Below, piece by piece: positions 39,601 to 50,565 of a stretch of DNA of 64,000 nucleotides. Position 1 is the first letter of the stretch, and each line of letters opens with the position of its first letter. The stretch lies in NCBI RefSeq assembly GCF_000972845.2, contig NC_040022.1, positions 2,982,047-3,046,046 on the forward strand, given 5' to 3'. The stretch is from Larimichthys crocea (Eukaryota > Chordata > Actinopteri > Sciaenidae). The notes beneath the pieces were generated by a model that did no database searches, had not been told where the DNA came from, and was given only the letters and a program-made list of their open reading frames with translations. The position numbers and the translations under genes were made by a program.

Positions 39601-39704
39601 TTGAATCTGTTTTTTTTTCTCAGCTTGGCTTCTTCAACAGACAGAGGAGACAGGAAGAGGAGGAGCAGCCTGTAGCCAATGGGAAGGCAGCAGAGGAGTT
39701 ATAA
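7439..39704 (+). CDS. itga11: Integrin alpha-11 (collagen-receptor alpha subunit), complete 30-exon gene
   Basis: Joining 30 exons by GT-AG sites and phase gives 3,603 nt, a 1,200-residue protein plus stop (human is about 1,188, also 30 exons). It shows a signal peptide, a seven-bladed FG-GAP propeller with an inserted von Willebrand A (I) domain, leg domains, one membrane segment and a short tail. An inserted I domain without a furin site is typical of alpha-1, -2, -10 and -11. The alpha-11 call rests on similarity along the chain and on neighbours fem1b, cln6 and calml4. The family pairs with beta-1 and binds fibrillar collagen on mesenchymal cells. Which teleost copy (a or b) is unresolved. 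No internal stop or frameshift was found. Exon coordinates are given in the block entries that follow. Confidence 0.95.
10580..10620. repeat. (AC)n microsatellite in itga11 intron 1
   Basis: About 20 uninterrupted AC dinucleotides. Confidence 0.98.
11023..11236 (+). repeat. 42-bp minisatellite family, array 1 (orientation A)
   Basis: Five tandem units of a 42-bp monomer whose landmarks are GACGTCCC, GCAGACTGT, CTAAAACCTGG and CGTAGTCTC. The monomer recurs at seven other places in this window. This array ends directly beside a dispersed-repeat copy. Confidence 0.95.
11243..11540 (+). repeat. Dispersed interspersed repeat, copy 1
   Basis: The core 11286-11518 is nearly identical to 55761-55993 and to the reverse complement of 61259-61489. 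Landmarks are CTGCATAACTTTAAGCC at one end, AACGGGGAAATTAGC in the middle and GTTAGAGGAACTGCAG at the other end. I recall this sequence as very common in percomorph genomes, but I cannot place it in a transposon class. No terminal repeats or target duplications were resolved. Confidence 0.8.
12495..12760. repeat. ACACAGTACACACATACAGT-type minisatellite
   Basis: Tandem (CA)n-like units of GTACACACA with CATACA interruptions, 9-13 bp each. The open frames seen in both strands come only from the period. Confidence 0.97.
12815..13058. repeat. (GTTT)/(GTCA) tetranucleotide array
   Basis: Alternating GTTT and GTCAGTTT blocks over about 240 bp. Confidence 0.97.
13129..13320. repeat. AGAGACATA minisatellite
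   Basis: Tandem GAGACATAAA / GAGACATAGA units of about 10 bp with occasional GAGACAGT variants. Confidence 0.96.
13643..13700. repeat. Short inverted repeat (MITE-like end pair)
   Basis: The 22-base arm 13643-13664 and the reverse complement of 13679-13700 agree except for 2-3 positions, and the inner 11 bases (ATATTTTGTCC) match perfectly around a 14-base spacer. It resembles fused transposon ends. No target duplication was identified. Confidence 0.6.
14096..21513 (+). CDS. itga11: itga11 exons 2-5: first propeller blades
   Basis: Exons: 14096-14207, 20069-20178, 21206-21297, 21399-21513. Exon 2 encodes the mature N-terminus and FGYTVQQHE. Exon 3 encodes LLVGSPFES and a Cys pair. Exon 4 encodes [13 protein letters not shown], with an N-glycosylation sequon. 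Exon 5 encodes [20 protein letters not shown], the four-Cys segment preceding the I domain. All four resemble alpha-11 closely and phases agree. The exon 5 donor (GTAATC at 21514) opens directly into an (ATCC)n array. Confidence 0.93.
14558..15303 (+). repeat. Intron 2 direct duplication, copy 1
   Basis: This 0.74-kb block is repeated in the same orientation at 19267-20023. Three substitutions were noticed, plus one 11-base insertion in copy 2. No similarity to a known protein was seen in its short open frames. Confidence 0.95.
15603..15790 (-). repeat. Transposon-derived coding fragment, minus copy
   Basis: The minus strand encodes [20 protein letters not shown] followed by Asp-Lys-Lys and is preceded by a (CTT)n tract (15701-15744, GAA on the coding strand). 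It is the inverted partner of 16747-17065. It looks like a 5' fragment of an unclassified fish repeat-encoded protein. Confidence 0.55.
16747..17065 (+). pseudogene. Transposon-derived coding fragment, plus copy
   Basis: After a (GAA)n tract (16785-16862) the frame reads [20 protein letters not shown], then a basic stretch [18 protein letters not shown]. It continues across a stop into KG-x-KTDAEL. I recall the motif R-x-RVN-G-x-F-x-W followed by KGxKTDAELA from multicopy fish proteins of probable transposon origin, function unknown. In-frame stops at the GGTGAG and AAAGGCTGA positions show decay. Confidence 0.5.
19267..20023 (+). repeat. Intron 2 direct duplication, copy 2
   Basis: Copy of 14558-15303, about 4.7 kb downstream, ending only 45 bases before itga11 exon 3. 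It differs by an 11-base insertion near 19302 and about three substitutions. Confidence 0.95.
20776..21110 (-). repeat. Probable L2/Maui-type LINE 3' UTR, reversed
   Basis: The sequence TTTATTGCCAAGTCGG followed by a CACATACAAG / ATTTGTTTTGATG motif and A/T-rich GTGCAAAT blocks resembles the 3' UTR of fish L2-type LINEs read in reverse. Assignment is from memory and needs a repeat library. Confidence 0.45.
21516..21786. repeat. (ATCC)n array in itga11 intron 5
   Basis: Imperfect ATCC tetranucleotide array with ATCATCC and ATTC interruptions. It starts within a few bases of the exon 5 donor and ends about 30 bases before the exon 6 acceptor. Confidence 0.97.
21818..23204 (+). CDS. itga11: itga11 exons 6-10: von Willebrand A (I) domain
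   Basis: Exons: 21818-21945, 22193-22341, 22432-22576, 22693-22858, 23134-23204. They encode roughly residues 162-385. The metal-ion-dependent adhesion site is present as D174-G-S176-N-S178 in [10 protein letters not shown], followed by TDGESHD later in the fold (exon 8) and the [13 protein letters not shown] segment (exon 9). This domain binds collagen GFOGER-type motifs in a Mg-dependent way (family knowledge). All MIDAS residues visible here are intact, so ligand binding should be preserved. Confidence 0.95.
23336..23700. repeat. (AACC)n / CAACTGACC minisatellite in intron 10
   Basis: ACCA tetranucleotides broken at irregular intervals by AACTGACC or AGCTGACC. A similar array lies at 25975-26175 in the same intron. 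Confidence 0.97.
24449..24582. repeat. (AC)n tracts with GGAACACATGAAGA spacers
   Basis: Three (AC)n tracts separated by two copies of a GGAACACATGAAGAAC spacer. Confidence 0.95.
24581..24838. repeat. Three tandem 88-bp units
   Basis: The unit begins ACAGATAAATATGTAAAG and recurs at 24669 and 24757, an exact 88-bp period. Copies are virtually identical. Confidence 0.95.
25975..26175. repeat. (AACC)/(GACC) minisatellite in intron 10
   Basis: Tetranucleotide array of ACCA and ACCG units, similar in make-up to 23336-23700. Confidence 0.97.
26467..28011 (+). CDS. itga11: itga11 exons 11-15: propeller blades with calcium loops
   Basis: Exons: 26467-26611, 26843-26991, 27212-27355, 27597-27800, 27881-28011. 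Three FG-GAP calcium-binding loops are readable: D492-INGDGHTD (exon 13), D556-MNGDGFRE (exon 14) and D618-VNGDGLVD (exon 15). The loop in exon 14 ends in Glu rather than Asp. Exon 12 carries [14 protein letters not shown], typical of the family. The exon 13 donor (GTACAT at 27356) is the first of several identical copies in a 17-bp minisatellite. The exon 15 donor (28012) is followed within 10 nt by a (CA)n tract. Confidence 0.95.
27353..27508 (+). repeat. 17-bp minisatellite containing repeated splice-donor sequence
   Basis: Nine or so units of AGGTACATGCACAGCAC or shorter forms start exactly at the exon 13/intron 13 junction. Each unit repeats the CAGGTACAT of the real donor. Confidence 0.93.
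28603..35783 (+). CDS. itga11: itga11 exons 16-28: thigh and calf (leg) domains
   Basis: Exons: 28603-28775, 29479-29621, 29980-30090, 30176-30261, 30336-30543, 32503-32601, 33170-33246, 33452-33535, 34858-34963, 35143-35256, 35337-35420, 35498-35608, 35688-35783. They are less conserved than the head but recognisable: PFWNGC.....CVPDLVL (exon 19), [11 protein letters not shown] (exon 20), [12 protein letters not shown] (exon 22), [11 protein letters not shown] (exon 25), QLNHSNS (exons 26-27). Exon 24 has a Ser run (residues encoded by TCT repeats) not expected in mammals. The exon 17 donor is tandemly duplicated 41 bp downstream. Exon 23 has a (TG)n acceptor tract. Confidence 0.9.
29190..29320. 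repeat. Approximately 57-bp tandem repeat in intron 16
   Basis: CCCTCCACCCTGCTCCCTCC and the following ATCACTTCACACCTTC recur about three times. Confidence 0.85.
29591..29672 (+). repeat. 41-bp tandem duplication across the exon 17 donor
   Basis: GAGCTGCCAGCGCCTCGGGT and the following donor region occur at 29591 and again 41 bases later at 29632, giving identical donors at 29622 and 29663. Confidence 0.95.
29682..29938. repeat. 22/31-bp minisatellite in intron 17
   Basis: Tandem units of ACCAGACCCAGAACCTTCAG, with or without an extra AACCTTTAGAA. Confidence 0.95.
30710..32205. repeat. 11-bp minisatellite, 136 units, itga11 intron 20
   Basis: The unit TGCAGACTGTA repeats without any phase change over 1,496 bp (136 x 11). 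Only units 7, 132 and 135 differ, each TGTAGACTGTA. The 500-residue open frames on both strands ([11 protein letters not shown] repeats) exist because the unit has no stop in five frames. They are not coding. Confidence 0.98.
33980..34260. repeat. Possible LINE 3' fragment in intron 23
   Basis: A GATGGACCGCAGCCTCCTGC motif followed by CAGAGGGGAG and GGGTGGGAAGGATCAGCC resembles a repeat often found in fish genomes near L2-type LINE tails. Weak recollection only; ends were not defined. Confidence 0.35.
36471..39704 (+). CDS. itga11: itga11 exons 29-30: membrane segment, tail and stop
   Basis: Exons: 36471-36584 and 39624-39704. Exon 29 encodes [20 protein letters not shown] and more, a single membrane helix of about residues 1149-1173 ending in WK. 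Exon 30 begins LGFFNR, a variant of the membrane-proximal GFFKR clasp that alpha subunits use to hold the beta tail. It then has an acidic 20-residue tail ending at TAA (39702-39704). The intervening 3-kb intron carries two hAT-like MITEs. Confidence 0.93.
37200..37734. mobile_element. hAT-like non-autonomous element with 8-bp target duplication
   Basis: Ends are imperfect inverted repeats: TACTGGTGTGCGATAC on the left and, read in reverse, TAGTGGTGGGCGGATC on the right. Both are followed by TATCGATCCGATACC-type palindromic blocks. The element is flanked by direct repeats CGTGACAG at 37192-37199 and 37735-37742. An 8-bp duplication is the hAT hallmark. It is 535 bp, A/T-rich inside, without a transposase, so it is a MITE-type deletion derivative. 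Confidence 0.8.
38905..39269. mobile_element. hAT (Charlie-like) MITE with 8-bp target duplication
   Basis: Left end CAGGGGTCGGCAA, right end TTGCAGACCCCTG, an imperfect terminal inverted repeat typical of Charlie-type hAT elements. CGGGCCA blocks lie just inside both ends. Direct repeats CTCTACAC flank it (38897-38904 and 39270-39277). Length is 365 bp; there is no coding capacity. Confidence 0.85.
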
Positions 39705-40673
39705 CGTGTTGGCGTCGACGATGCCACGTTCGCTCGCTCTTCGCTGACTCAGAGTCACAACACAACAAAGTCATAAACTTTAAGGCTACACGAGTTGGTG
39801 AGGAGCACCTGAACGCATCGCGAGCTGCCACCTGTCACTCAGGGACCCTGATGCCCCGCCCCCGACTCGATCAGCCAATCAGAACACAGCCCTTTAATCA
39901 CAAGACTGTGGACGCAGTGAGAAGACTCTTCAGTAAAATGAATATGATGCGACGGCAGATGTAGAAACTGTTTTGAGTGTGCTTAGGTAGCTAGCTGTTA
40001 ATTAACAAACCACGCCCACAACTCCCAGATTAATTAATGAACCAGCCAATCAGCAAACAAGAAAACTCACCAACCACAAGAGGACGTTAAAGTCTACCGC
40101 CAACACCATGAGTTAGCATCTGCGTTTAACTTCCAGTGAACACAATCAGACCAGAACCAGAACCTCTGAACCAGCAGTGTCCAGTCTAACAGTGAACACA
40201 GCGACAGAACCTCTGAACCGGCAGTGTCCAGTCTAACAGTGAACACATCAACGTTGTTCCCTGTTGGTCTCAGAGGCTATGCTCCAACCCGGTCCGGTCT
40301 GGCTGCTAAGCCCGGTTCTGTTAGAATTTAATAGCAGCTAATTAGCGGTTAGCTACTTTAGTGAGTGATTATAAAAGTGAAAAGTGTTTGATGGGTTCAG
40401 CAGAATAATACCGACGATGGCTGATTTTATTTTCCTTTTTCATACTAATGGAAACTGTAAATGCATCTTATGAACACGTATTGTATTTTATTTTTTTTCC
40501 AAACTTGTATCTGATGCACTTTTGTTGTATAAAGCCAAACTTGAACTCTTTGTAAATATATTCCGTATGAATGAAGAAATAAGGATAGTGGCATTAAAGT
40601 TTGAGGCGAGGCCGCGGGGTGTGCACGCTCGCTGCCTCCACATGTTCACTATTAGTGTCAGTGTCAGAATAAA
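39705..40673 (+). other. itga11: itga11 3' UTR (inferred)
   Basis: From the stop to the first convincing AATAAA. Includes two tandem copies of a roughly 47-bp block containing CAGTGTCCAGTCTAACAGTG (about 40160-40245). No other gene was seen here. Confidence 0.5.
40668..40673 (+). terminator. itga11: Candidate itga11 poly(A) signal
   Basis: AATAAA 964 bases after the stop, followed about 20 bases later by GT-containing sequence (GTCTGTGATCAAGTG). It is the best candidate but was not tested against transcripts. Confidence 0.45.
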
Positions 40674-41243
40674 GACGACAAACACCAACGTCTGTGATCA
40701 AGTGTCATTTACTTTCCTGCTAATGAGCTCTGACCTTCACGTCACGTCACTCTTCACTGTTGGTTGCATCATTATGGCATTAGAGGAAAGGTGCATAACT
40801 GGTTTAAAAGTTATCTTTATGGTAAAAAAACCATAGGGCCGTTACTCTTTATCATTTACATTAATGACTTTCTTATTCCTCAGAAACACTCCAGAAGATT
40901 AATTCTTATATAGAGCTGCAACCTCTGATAGAGCTACTGTCAGTATGTGTGAGGACCATGCTGTCTGTCTCTGAGGTCTGTTCATGTTGTGTCTTGTTTT
41001 GGTCTGCATGTACAGGTATGTAATCTTCTTTTCTTTATAAGTGGAAATAATGACAATTACTGGACGTCAATATGTTGTGTGTGAATAAAGAATAGAGAAA
41101 GAAAGAAAGGAAATCAAAGTTTCCTACAAAATAAAAGTTTGACGTAGGACTCGTCGTCAGTACCGGCTCGGTTCTGGGATCAGAACCTGAAACAGTGAAC
41201 AAATAAAAACCAGGAGAACGTTGGTGAACGCAGACAGAAGACT

Positions 41244-41249
41244 TTTAAT
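41244..41249 (-). terminator. fem1b: Candidate fem1b poly(A) signal
   Basis: ATTAAA on the minus strand, followed by GT-rich sequence. If used, fem1b has a 3' UTR of about 2.0 kb, and its end lies about 0.57 kb from the end of the convergent itga11 transcript. Confidence 0.35.
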
Positions 41250-42053
41250 TTGACAGCATGCCCTGCAGGAAGTACATCACAGCTGACATCTTTTTAAAAA
41301 AAGTTTCCCGACACGTGAAGAATCTTTGGCGAGCCGGATACCCGGTCCTGAAACCCAAACCAACCAGAGGCTCCTGTCAGGACGCCGACACCCGTAAACT
41401 GATAAATAAAACATGACTCACTGAGTTGGCACATTATGATCACATGACACCTTTAAGACCCCCCCCACCCCCGATCACGTGATGCTGCGTTCACACGTCA
41501 ACGGAAAAACGAGTTTCACAGAAAAATCAAACCCTGAAATCATCGTCGTGATTTTTAGAAAACAGAAACGAGTCGACGTCACGACGTCATGATTGGAAGG
41601 CCTCGGCGAACACGTGAACACAGACACAGGGTTTGTTTTACACGCTAACTTCATGTCAATCTGTCTCAACGTTTGTCTCGCGTGTTCCCCTCCGAGGAGC
41701 GACCGAGCGACGCTGCAGGAGTCTGTAAACTGGATCTCGAGCTCAGCAGAAACATTTCCTCTGCACTGAGCTAACGCTGAAATAACATTAAACTAACGTC
41801 CGACCGATTTCTAAAAGAAATCTGAACATCTGAGAATTTAAAGGAACAGTTCGAAGAGCTGAAGAGCTGCTCGCTGGTGGAATTAGTTTAGACAGAGCGA
41901 GGCTAGCAGTTCCCACCCGTTTCCAGCCTTTATGCTAAGCTAAGCTAAGCTAAGCTAAGCTACAGTTTGACGAGGCTCAGATTTAAACACCAACTTCCTG
42001 TTTTGGTGCGTGTGTCGTGTCGGTCAGCTGATCCGTGACGAGGCCGCGATGAG

Positions 42054-42108
42054 GTCCGTAACGTCCGACGGGAGGCGATGAATCAGCCCGTCATCGGACG
42101 TTACGGAC
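42054..42108. other. Hairpin in putative fem1b 3' UTR
   Basis: The 15-base arm GTCCGTAACGTCCGA at 42054-42068 is perfectly complementary to 42094-42108, with a further CGGG/CCCG pair inside (42069-42072 with 42087-42090). The total loop is about 14 bases plus a small bulge. Confidence 0.7.
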
Positions 42109-43288
42109 ACGATCAAATAAATAAAATGTAGCATGTAGCGTGACGAGCTAACAGATCAATAAATATCATAATAACTGTGTGGGCCAATCAGATCTGAGCA
42201 AGCCTCGGGCAACTTCCTGTGCTCCCGTATGCTACGCGTTAGCTACGAGTTAGCTCGTCTGGCTAAGTTAGCTGTTGTTAGCAAAACGCTAGCTACCTAA
42301 TCTATATGTTCGTTAGCACGCTAGTTAGCTAGCGTAGCTAATGGCTAAAGATTGACATAGGTTAGTTGGCTAGCACGTAGCATTTAGCTAGCCGTAACAT
42401 TTGCTACAGCGCTAATGTTAGCTCATCATTAGCATGCTAGCTTTAGCACGTAGCGTAGCTAAGTACAGAGGAAGAGGAAGCTGACTGAGGCTCGACTGTG
42501 ATTGGAGCACGGAGCGGAAAAGGGGCGGGACTTATGAGGGGTCATTAAACTGGATCTGCATTGTGTGCATCTCCGGGACTTCCTGTGCTTCTGCTTCATA
42601 TTTCAAAATAAAAGCATCTCTCATCATTTTCCAAAAGAAAAACACATGATGTGGCCAAAAGTGTGCGGACGCCCGAGACACGTCAGATTCACGCGTCTGA
42701 CCTCCAAAGAGTCGAATCGAACGGTCCGTGTTGGCGTGAACGCGGAGGCGAGGGGGCGTCCACAGACTTTAGGCCACGTTGCATCGGTTTAAAACAAATC
42801 ATGAAATCACCGTTAACGATCAAACCCTTTAAAATAAAGTCAAAGATGACGAACTCAAAGTCTTGACTGTCCGATCACGTGACCTCGCTCTTCTGTTACA
42901 GTAAAAACTAAAAACCCAGTTTTAAAAAAACGATCAGCGCGTGACGAGCTGCGAGGTCTGTCGGCTTCTCCACACTCACTCGTTCATTCTCTCTCTCTCT
43001 CACGCTGACATGGCGTGCGCTCTCCGGCGTGGAGATAAGGCAAAACACAAGAAGCAGCAGCAGCGCGGTGACGTCACCGTCGTCCTCTCTCTGAGAGACC
43101 GAGAGACAGACGGGCGTCTGTGGCTGCTGGTTCGTAGCGTTAATACTTAAAATAGACAAAAAAAGCAACTTTTTTATAAAAATGCTCAAAAACCCTCAGC
43201 CCTCATCCCGTCGTCCCTCAGCACCGTTTGTTAGAAAATTATAAGAAACTCTTTAAAAAGAACAAAGTCCGTCCCCCGGCTCCGTCCT

Positions 43289-46800
<3,512 letters not shown>

Positions 46801-46884
46801 AATACCTCCGACCGGAACTGTGTCTGCTGATAACAGTTCCGCCACTGCTTTTTTTGTTAAACCTTTATTTAACCGATTCAGTGT

Positions 46885-46885
<1 letters not shown>

Positions 46886-46921
<36 letters not shown>

Positions 46922-47537
46922 CACAAGCAGCTGTAACAACAACAACAGCAACAACACAAACAGCTGTAACAACAACAACAACAACACACACAGCTGTAAC
47001 AACAACAACAACAACAACAACACACAAACAGCTGTAACAACAACAACAACAACAACACAAACAGCTGTAACAACAACAACAACAACACACACAGCTGTAA
47101 CAACAACAACAACAACAACACACAAACAGCTGTAACAACAACAACAACACACACAGCTGTAACAACAACAACAACAACAACACAAACAGCTGTAACAACA
47201 ACATCAACAACACACACAGCTGTAACAACAACAACAACAACAACAACACACACACAGCTGTAACAACAACAACAACACACACAGCTGTAACAACAACAAC
47301 AACAACAACACAAACAGCTGTAACAACAACATCAACAACACACACAGCTGTAACAACAACAACAACAACAACAACACACACAGCTGTAACAACAACAACA
47401 ACAACAACACACAAACAGCTGTAACAACAACATCAACAACACACACAGCTGTAACAACAACAACAACAACACACAAACAGCTGTAACAACAACAACAACA
47501 ACACAAGCAGCTGTAACAACAACAACAACAACACACA
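46886..47537. repeat. Compound (CAA)n minisatellite with 19 CAGCTG E-boxes
   Basis: Units of 26-43 bp alternate (CAA)n with CACACAGCTGTAA or CACAAACAGCTGTAA. I count nineteen CAGCTG hexamers across 650 bp. The long CCC/VVV-type open frames on the minus strand are an effect of the repeat. Confidence 0.97.
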
Positions 47538-47559
47538 GTGAACATGAAGTTATGACTCA

Positions 47560-47728
47560 CGTTAACGTCCAGGTTTTAGACAGTCTGCAGGGACGTCACG
47601 GAGACTACGTCCAGGTTTGAGACAGTCTGTGGGGACGTCACAGAGACTACGTCCAGGTTTTAGACAGTCTGCGGGGACGTCACAGAGACTACGTCCAGGT
47701 TTCAGACAGTCTGCGGGGACGTCACAGA
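47560..47728 (-). repeat. 42-bp minisatellite family, array 2 (orientation B)
   Basis: Four units in reverse orientation to array 1 (CCAGGTTTTAGACAGTCTGC, GGGGACGTCAC), adjoining the CAA/E-box array. Confidence 0.95.
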
Positions 47729-47729
47729 G

Positions 47730-48280
47730 TTAAATCAGCCCTGATACACGTCTAGTTATGGCGGTATCATCAGACAGTTTGTTGTCAGCTGATAAATCAG
47801 ACATGAATTCATTCACATTTTTAAAAGTAATGTCATGTCAGAAAAATATTATTGTTATTTTAGTGTTAGACCATTGTAGGAATGAGGCCAGCATGAAGGT
47901 TAGTCTGTCCAATCAGAGCTGGTTGGTCCGTGTCTCACAGGTATTCATGATCTCTGCAGCATAAGCTTCTAACTGTTCATGTGAAACCAGATTAAAGCTG
48001 TCTAATAAAACAGTGGGGGAGGTTTATACAGATTACAGGATTATCTGCTGGCAGGTCAACCTTTTTTATCATGAAAATCATTTTTCAGTCCAACTGAGGA
48101 GACGAGGAAACGTCTCAGAGGACACCTCGTGAAAACTCATCAGACTGATGTTGAAACAGTCTTAGACAGTGTTAAGGTGGAGGAGACATGCATCATCGTC
48201 CTTTCATCAGGAGGAGACACACCTCAGCTCTGCATGCAGCAAGTCTCATGTGCAGGTTGGTCAAATTCATTTTTCATAGT
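47730..48280. other. Unique sequence, no gene recognised
   Basis: No exon-like similarity and no named repeat seen. Confidence 0.4.
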
Positions 48281-48287
48281 GGTCTCT

Positions 48288-48408
48288 GAGACGTCCCCGC
48301 AGACTGTCTAAAACCTGGGCGTAGTCTCTGTGACGTCCCTGCAGACTGTCTCAAACCTGGACGTAGTCTCCGTGACGTCCCTGCAGACTGTCTAAAACCT
48401 GGACATAT
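48288..48408 (+). repeat. 42-bp minisatellite family, array 3 (orientation A)
   Basis: Three units, ending in CTGGACATA. Confidence 0.95.
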
Positions 48409-48880
48409 TGATGAGCAGTCTGATAAGGTCCATCAGCTGCTTCAATCCGCTCCGGCGGCGTTAGAAGAGTTTCATCACCAACTTTTTTTGGTTTATCAGG
48501 AAATGACAAACTCTAAAATAGTATAAAGAATACTTGAAAACACTGAAGACACTTTGTGTCAATGTTGGACAGACACTGGAGGACAGAGGACAGATGTCAC
48601 AGAGGACAAACCTGATTACATAATGAATGCTGAATGAAAATGGACGCAGACAGACAGACAGACGTGTCCTCTGCTGGGTGTGTGACAGATGAACAGATGA
48701 GATTAGAGCTGCAGGAAATCCACTTTCAGTTTCAGTTTGAGGATTTTGGAAGGAGAGCATACGTCGGGTCACGACTTCAGGACTGTTCAGTCCTCTCTGC
48801 TGTCTCTCGTCTGTCCACCTGCAGACACAAACACCAACGTTCCCTCTGAGTGATGCTGTGTGGACGTTAAGCCTGGTCTG

Positions 48881-49610
48881 TAGTCTCTGTGACGTCCCCG
48901 CAGACTGTCTAAAACCTGGACGTAGTCTTTGAGACGTCCCCGCAGACTGTCTAAAACCTGGACGTAGTCTCTGAGACGTCCCCGCAGACTGTCTAAAACC
49001 TGGACGTAGTCTCCGTGACGTCCCCGCAGACTGTCTAAAACCTGGACGTAGTCTTTGAGACGTCCCCGCAGACTGTCTAAAACCTGGACGTAGTCTCTGA
49101 GACGTCCCCGCAGACTGTCTAAAACCTGGACGTAGTCTCCGTGACGTCCCCGCAGACTGTCTAAAACCTGGACGTAGTCTCTGTGGACGTCCCCGCAGAA
49201 TGTCTAAAACTGGACCGTTCAGTCTCTTGAGAAGCCCGCAGACGTCTAAAACTGGAAGTAGTTCCGTGACGTCCCCCGCAGACTGTCTAAACCCTGGACG
49301 TTTAGTCTATGAGACGTCCCCGCAAGCACTGTCTAAAACTGGGTAGCTCTCTGTGACGTCCCCGCGACGTCTAAAACTGGACTAGTCCTCCGTTGACGTC
49401 ACGCCGACTGTTCTAAAACCTGGACGTAGTCTGCTGTGACGTCCCCGCAGACTGTCCTAGAAACCTGGACGTAGTCTCTGTGACGTCCCCGCAGACTGTA
49501 AGAACTGCTGGACTAAGTCTCCGTGACGTCCCACACACGCAGGATTTCCTAAAACAAGCTGGACGATAGTTCCGTACGTCCCCACAGACTGTCTAAAACC
49601 TGGACACGTA
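48881..49610 (+). repeat. 42-bp minisatellite family, array 4 (orientation A), right half irregular
   Basis: About 17 units. Units up to about 49183 are nearly perfect. From there to about 49580 almost every unit carries several one-base indels and dropouts, unlike the clean left half. Confidence 0.95.
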
Positions 49611-49734
49611 TATGCAGAAAACAAACATGACAGCCGCGTGGACATTAAACACGTTCCAACTCGTCTGCTTCAGTTTATTTGCGTCTGTTTTTTCGGCTTA
49701 AGATTTGCTTTGACAGCATTCCTTTGATTTCTGT

Positions 49735-50398
49735 TGAATCTCGTTTCTTTTTTTTTCCATTTATTTGAATCTCGGTTTCTCTTTCTTTATTTATTTGATA
49801 TAGTTTCTCCTCTCTTTTATTTTTTGAATATCGTTTCTCCTTTCTTTCTTTCTTTGAATCTCGTTTCTCCTTTTTTTCAGTTCTTTGAATCTCGTTCCTT
49901 TCTTTCATTTCTTTGATCTGTTTCTCATCTTCACTTTCATTTATTTGAACTCCGTTCTCTTTCTTTCATTTCTTGAAATCTCGTTTTCTCCTTCTTCATT
50001 TCTTCTGAATCTCGTTTCTCTTTATTTTGATTTATTTGAATCTTGTTCTCTTTTTTAATTCCTTGAACTTCTCGTTTCTCCTTTCTTTCATTTCTTTGAA
50101 TCTCGTTTCTCCTTTCTTTGATTTCTTTGAATCTTGTTTCTCCTTTTTTCATTTCTTTGAATCTCGTTTCTCCTTTCTTTGATTTCTTTGAATCTTGTTT
50201 CTCCTTTTTTCATTTCTTTGAATCTCGTTTCTCCTTTCTTTGATTTCTTTGAATCTTGTTTCTCCTTTTTTCATTTCTTTGAATCTCGTTTCTCCATTTC
50301 TTTGAATCTCGTTTCTCCTTTCTTTCATTTCTTTGAATCTCGTTTCTCCTTTCTTTCATTTCTTTGAATCTCGTTTCTCCTTTCTTTCATTTCTTTGC
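49735..50398. repeat. 23/24-bp minisatellite (TTTGAATCTCGTTTCTCC)
   Basis: Tandem copies of TTTGAATCTCGTTTCTCC followed by TTTCTTTCATTTC or close variants. The left third is irregular in length, the right half regular. Confidence 0.95.
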
Positions 50399-50565
50399 TG
50401 AGCCGCTGATCTCAGACAAATCCCATCATGCATTACAGGATTTTCACAGCAGAAGACAGTCGGAGCGGCTCGTCCTTTAATCAGCTGCTGCTTTAGTACA
50501 TCAGACGTTTGAATGACGGCTCACTGCTCATGAGTCCGTCTGTCTTCTGTCTCTGTGTTCTGCAG

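Noticed and set aside
48640..48685. Possible cln6 first exon (MDADRQTDVSSAG, donor GTGTGT)
   Set aside because: Phase would fit, but it lies in a GACAGACA simple repeat, has a weak donor and no resemblance to known Cln6 N-termini that I can judge.
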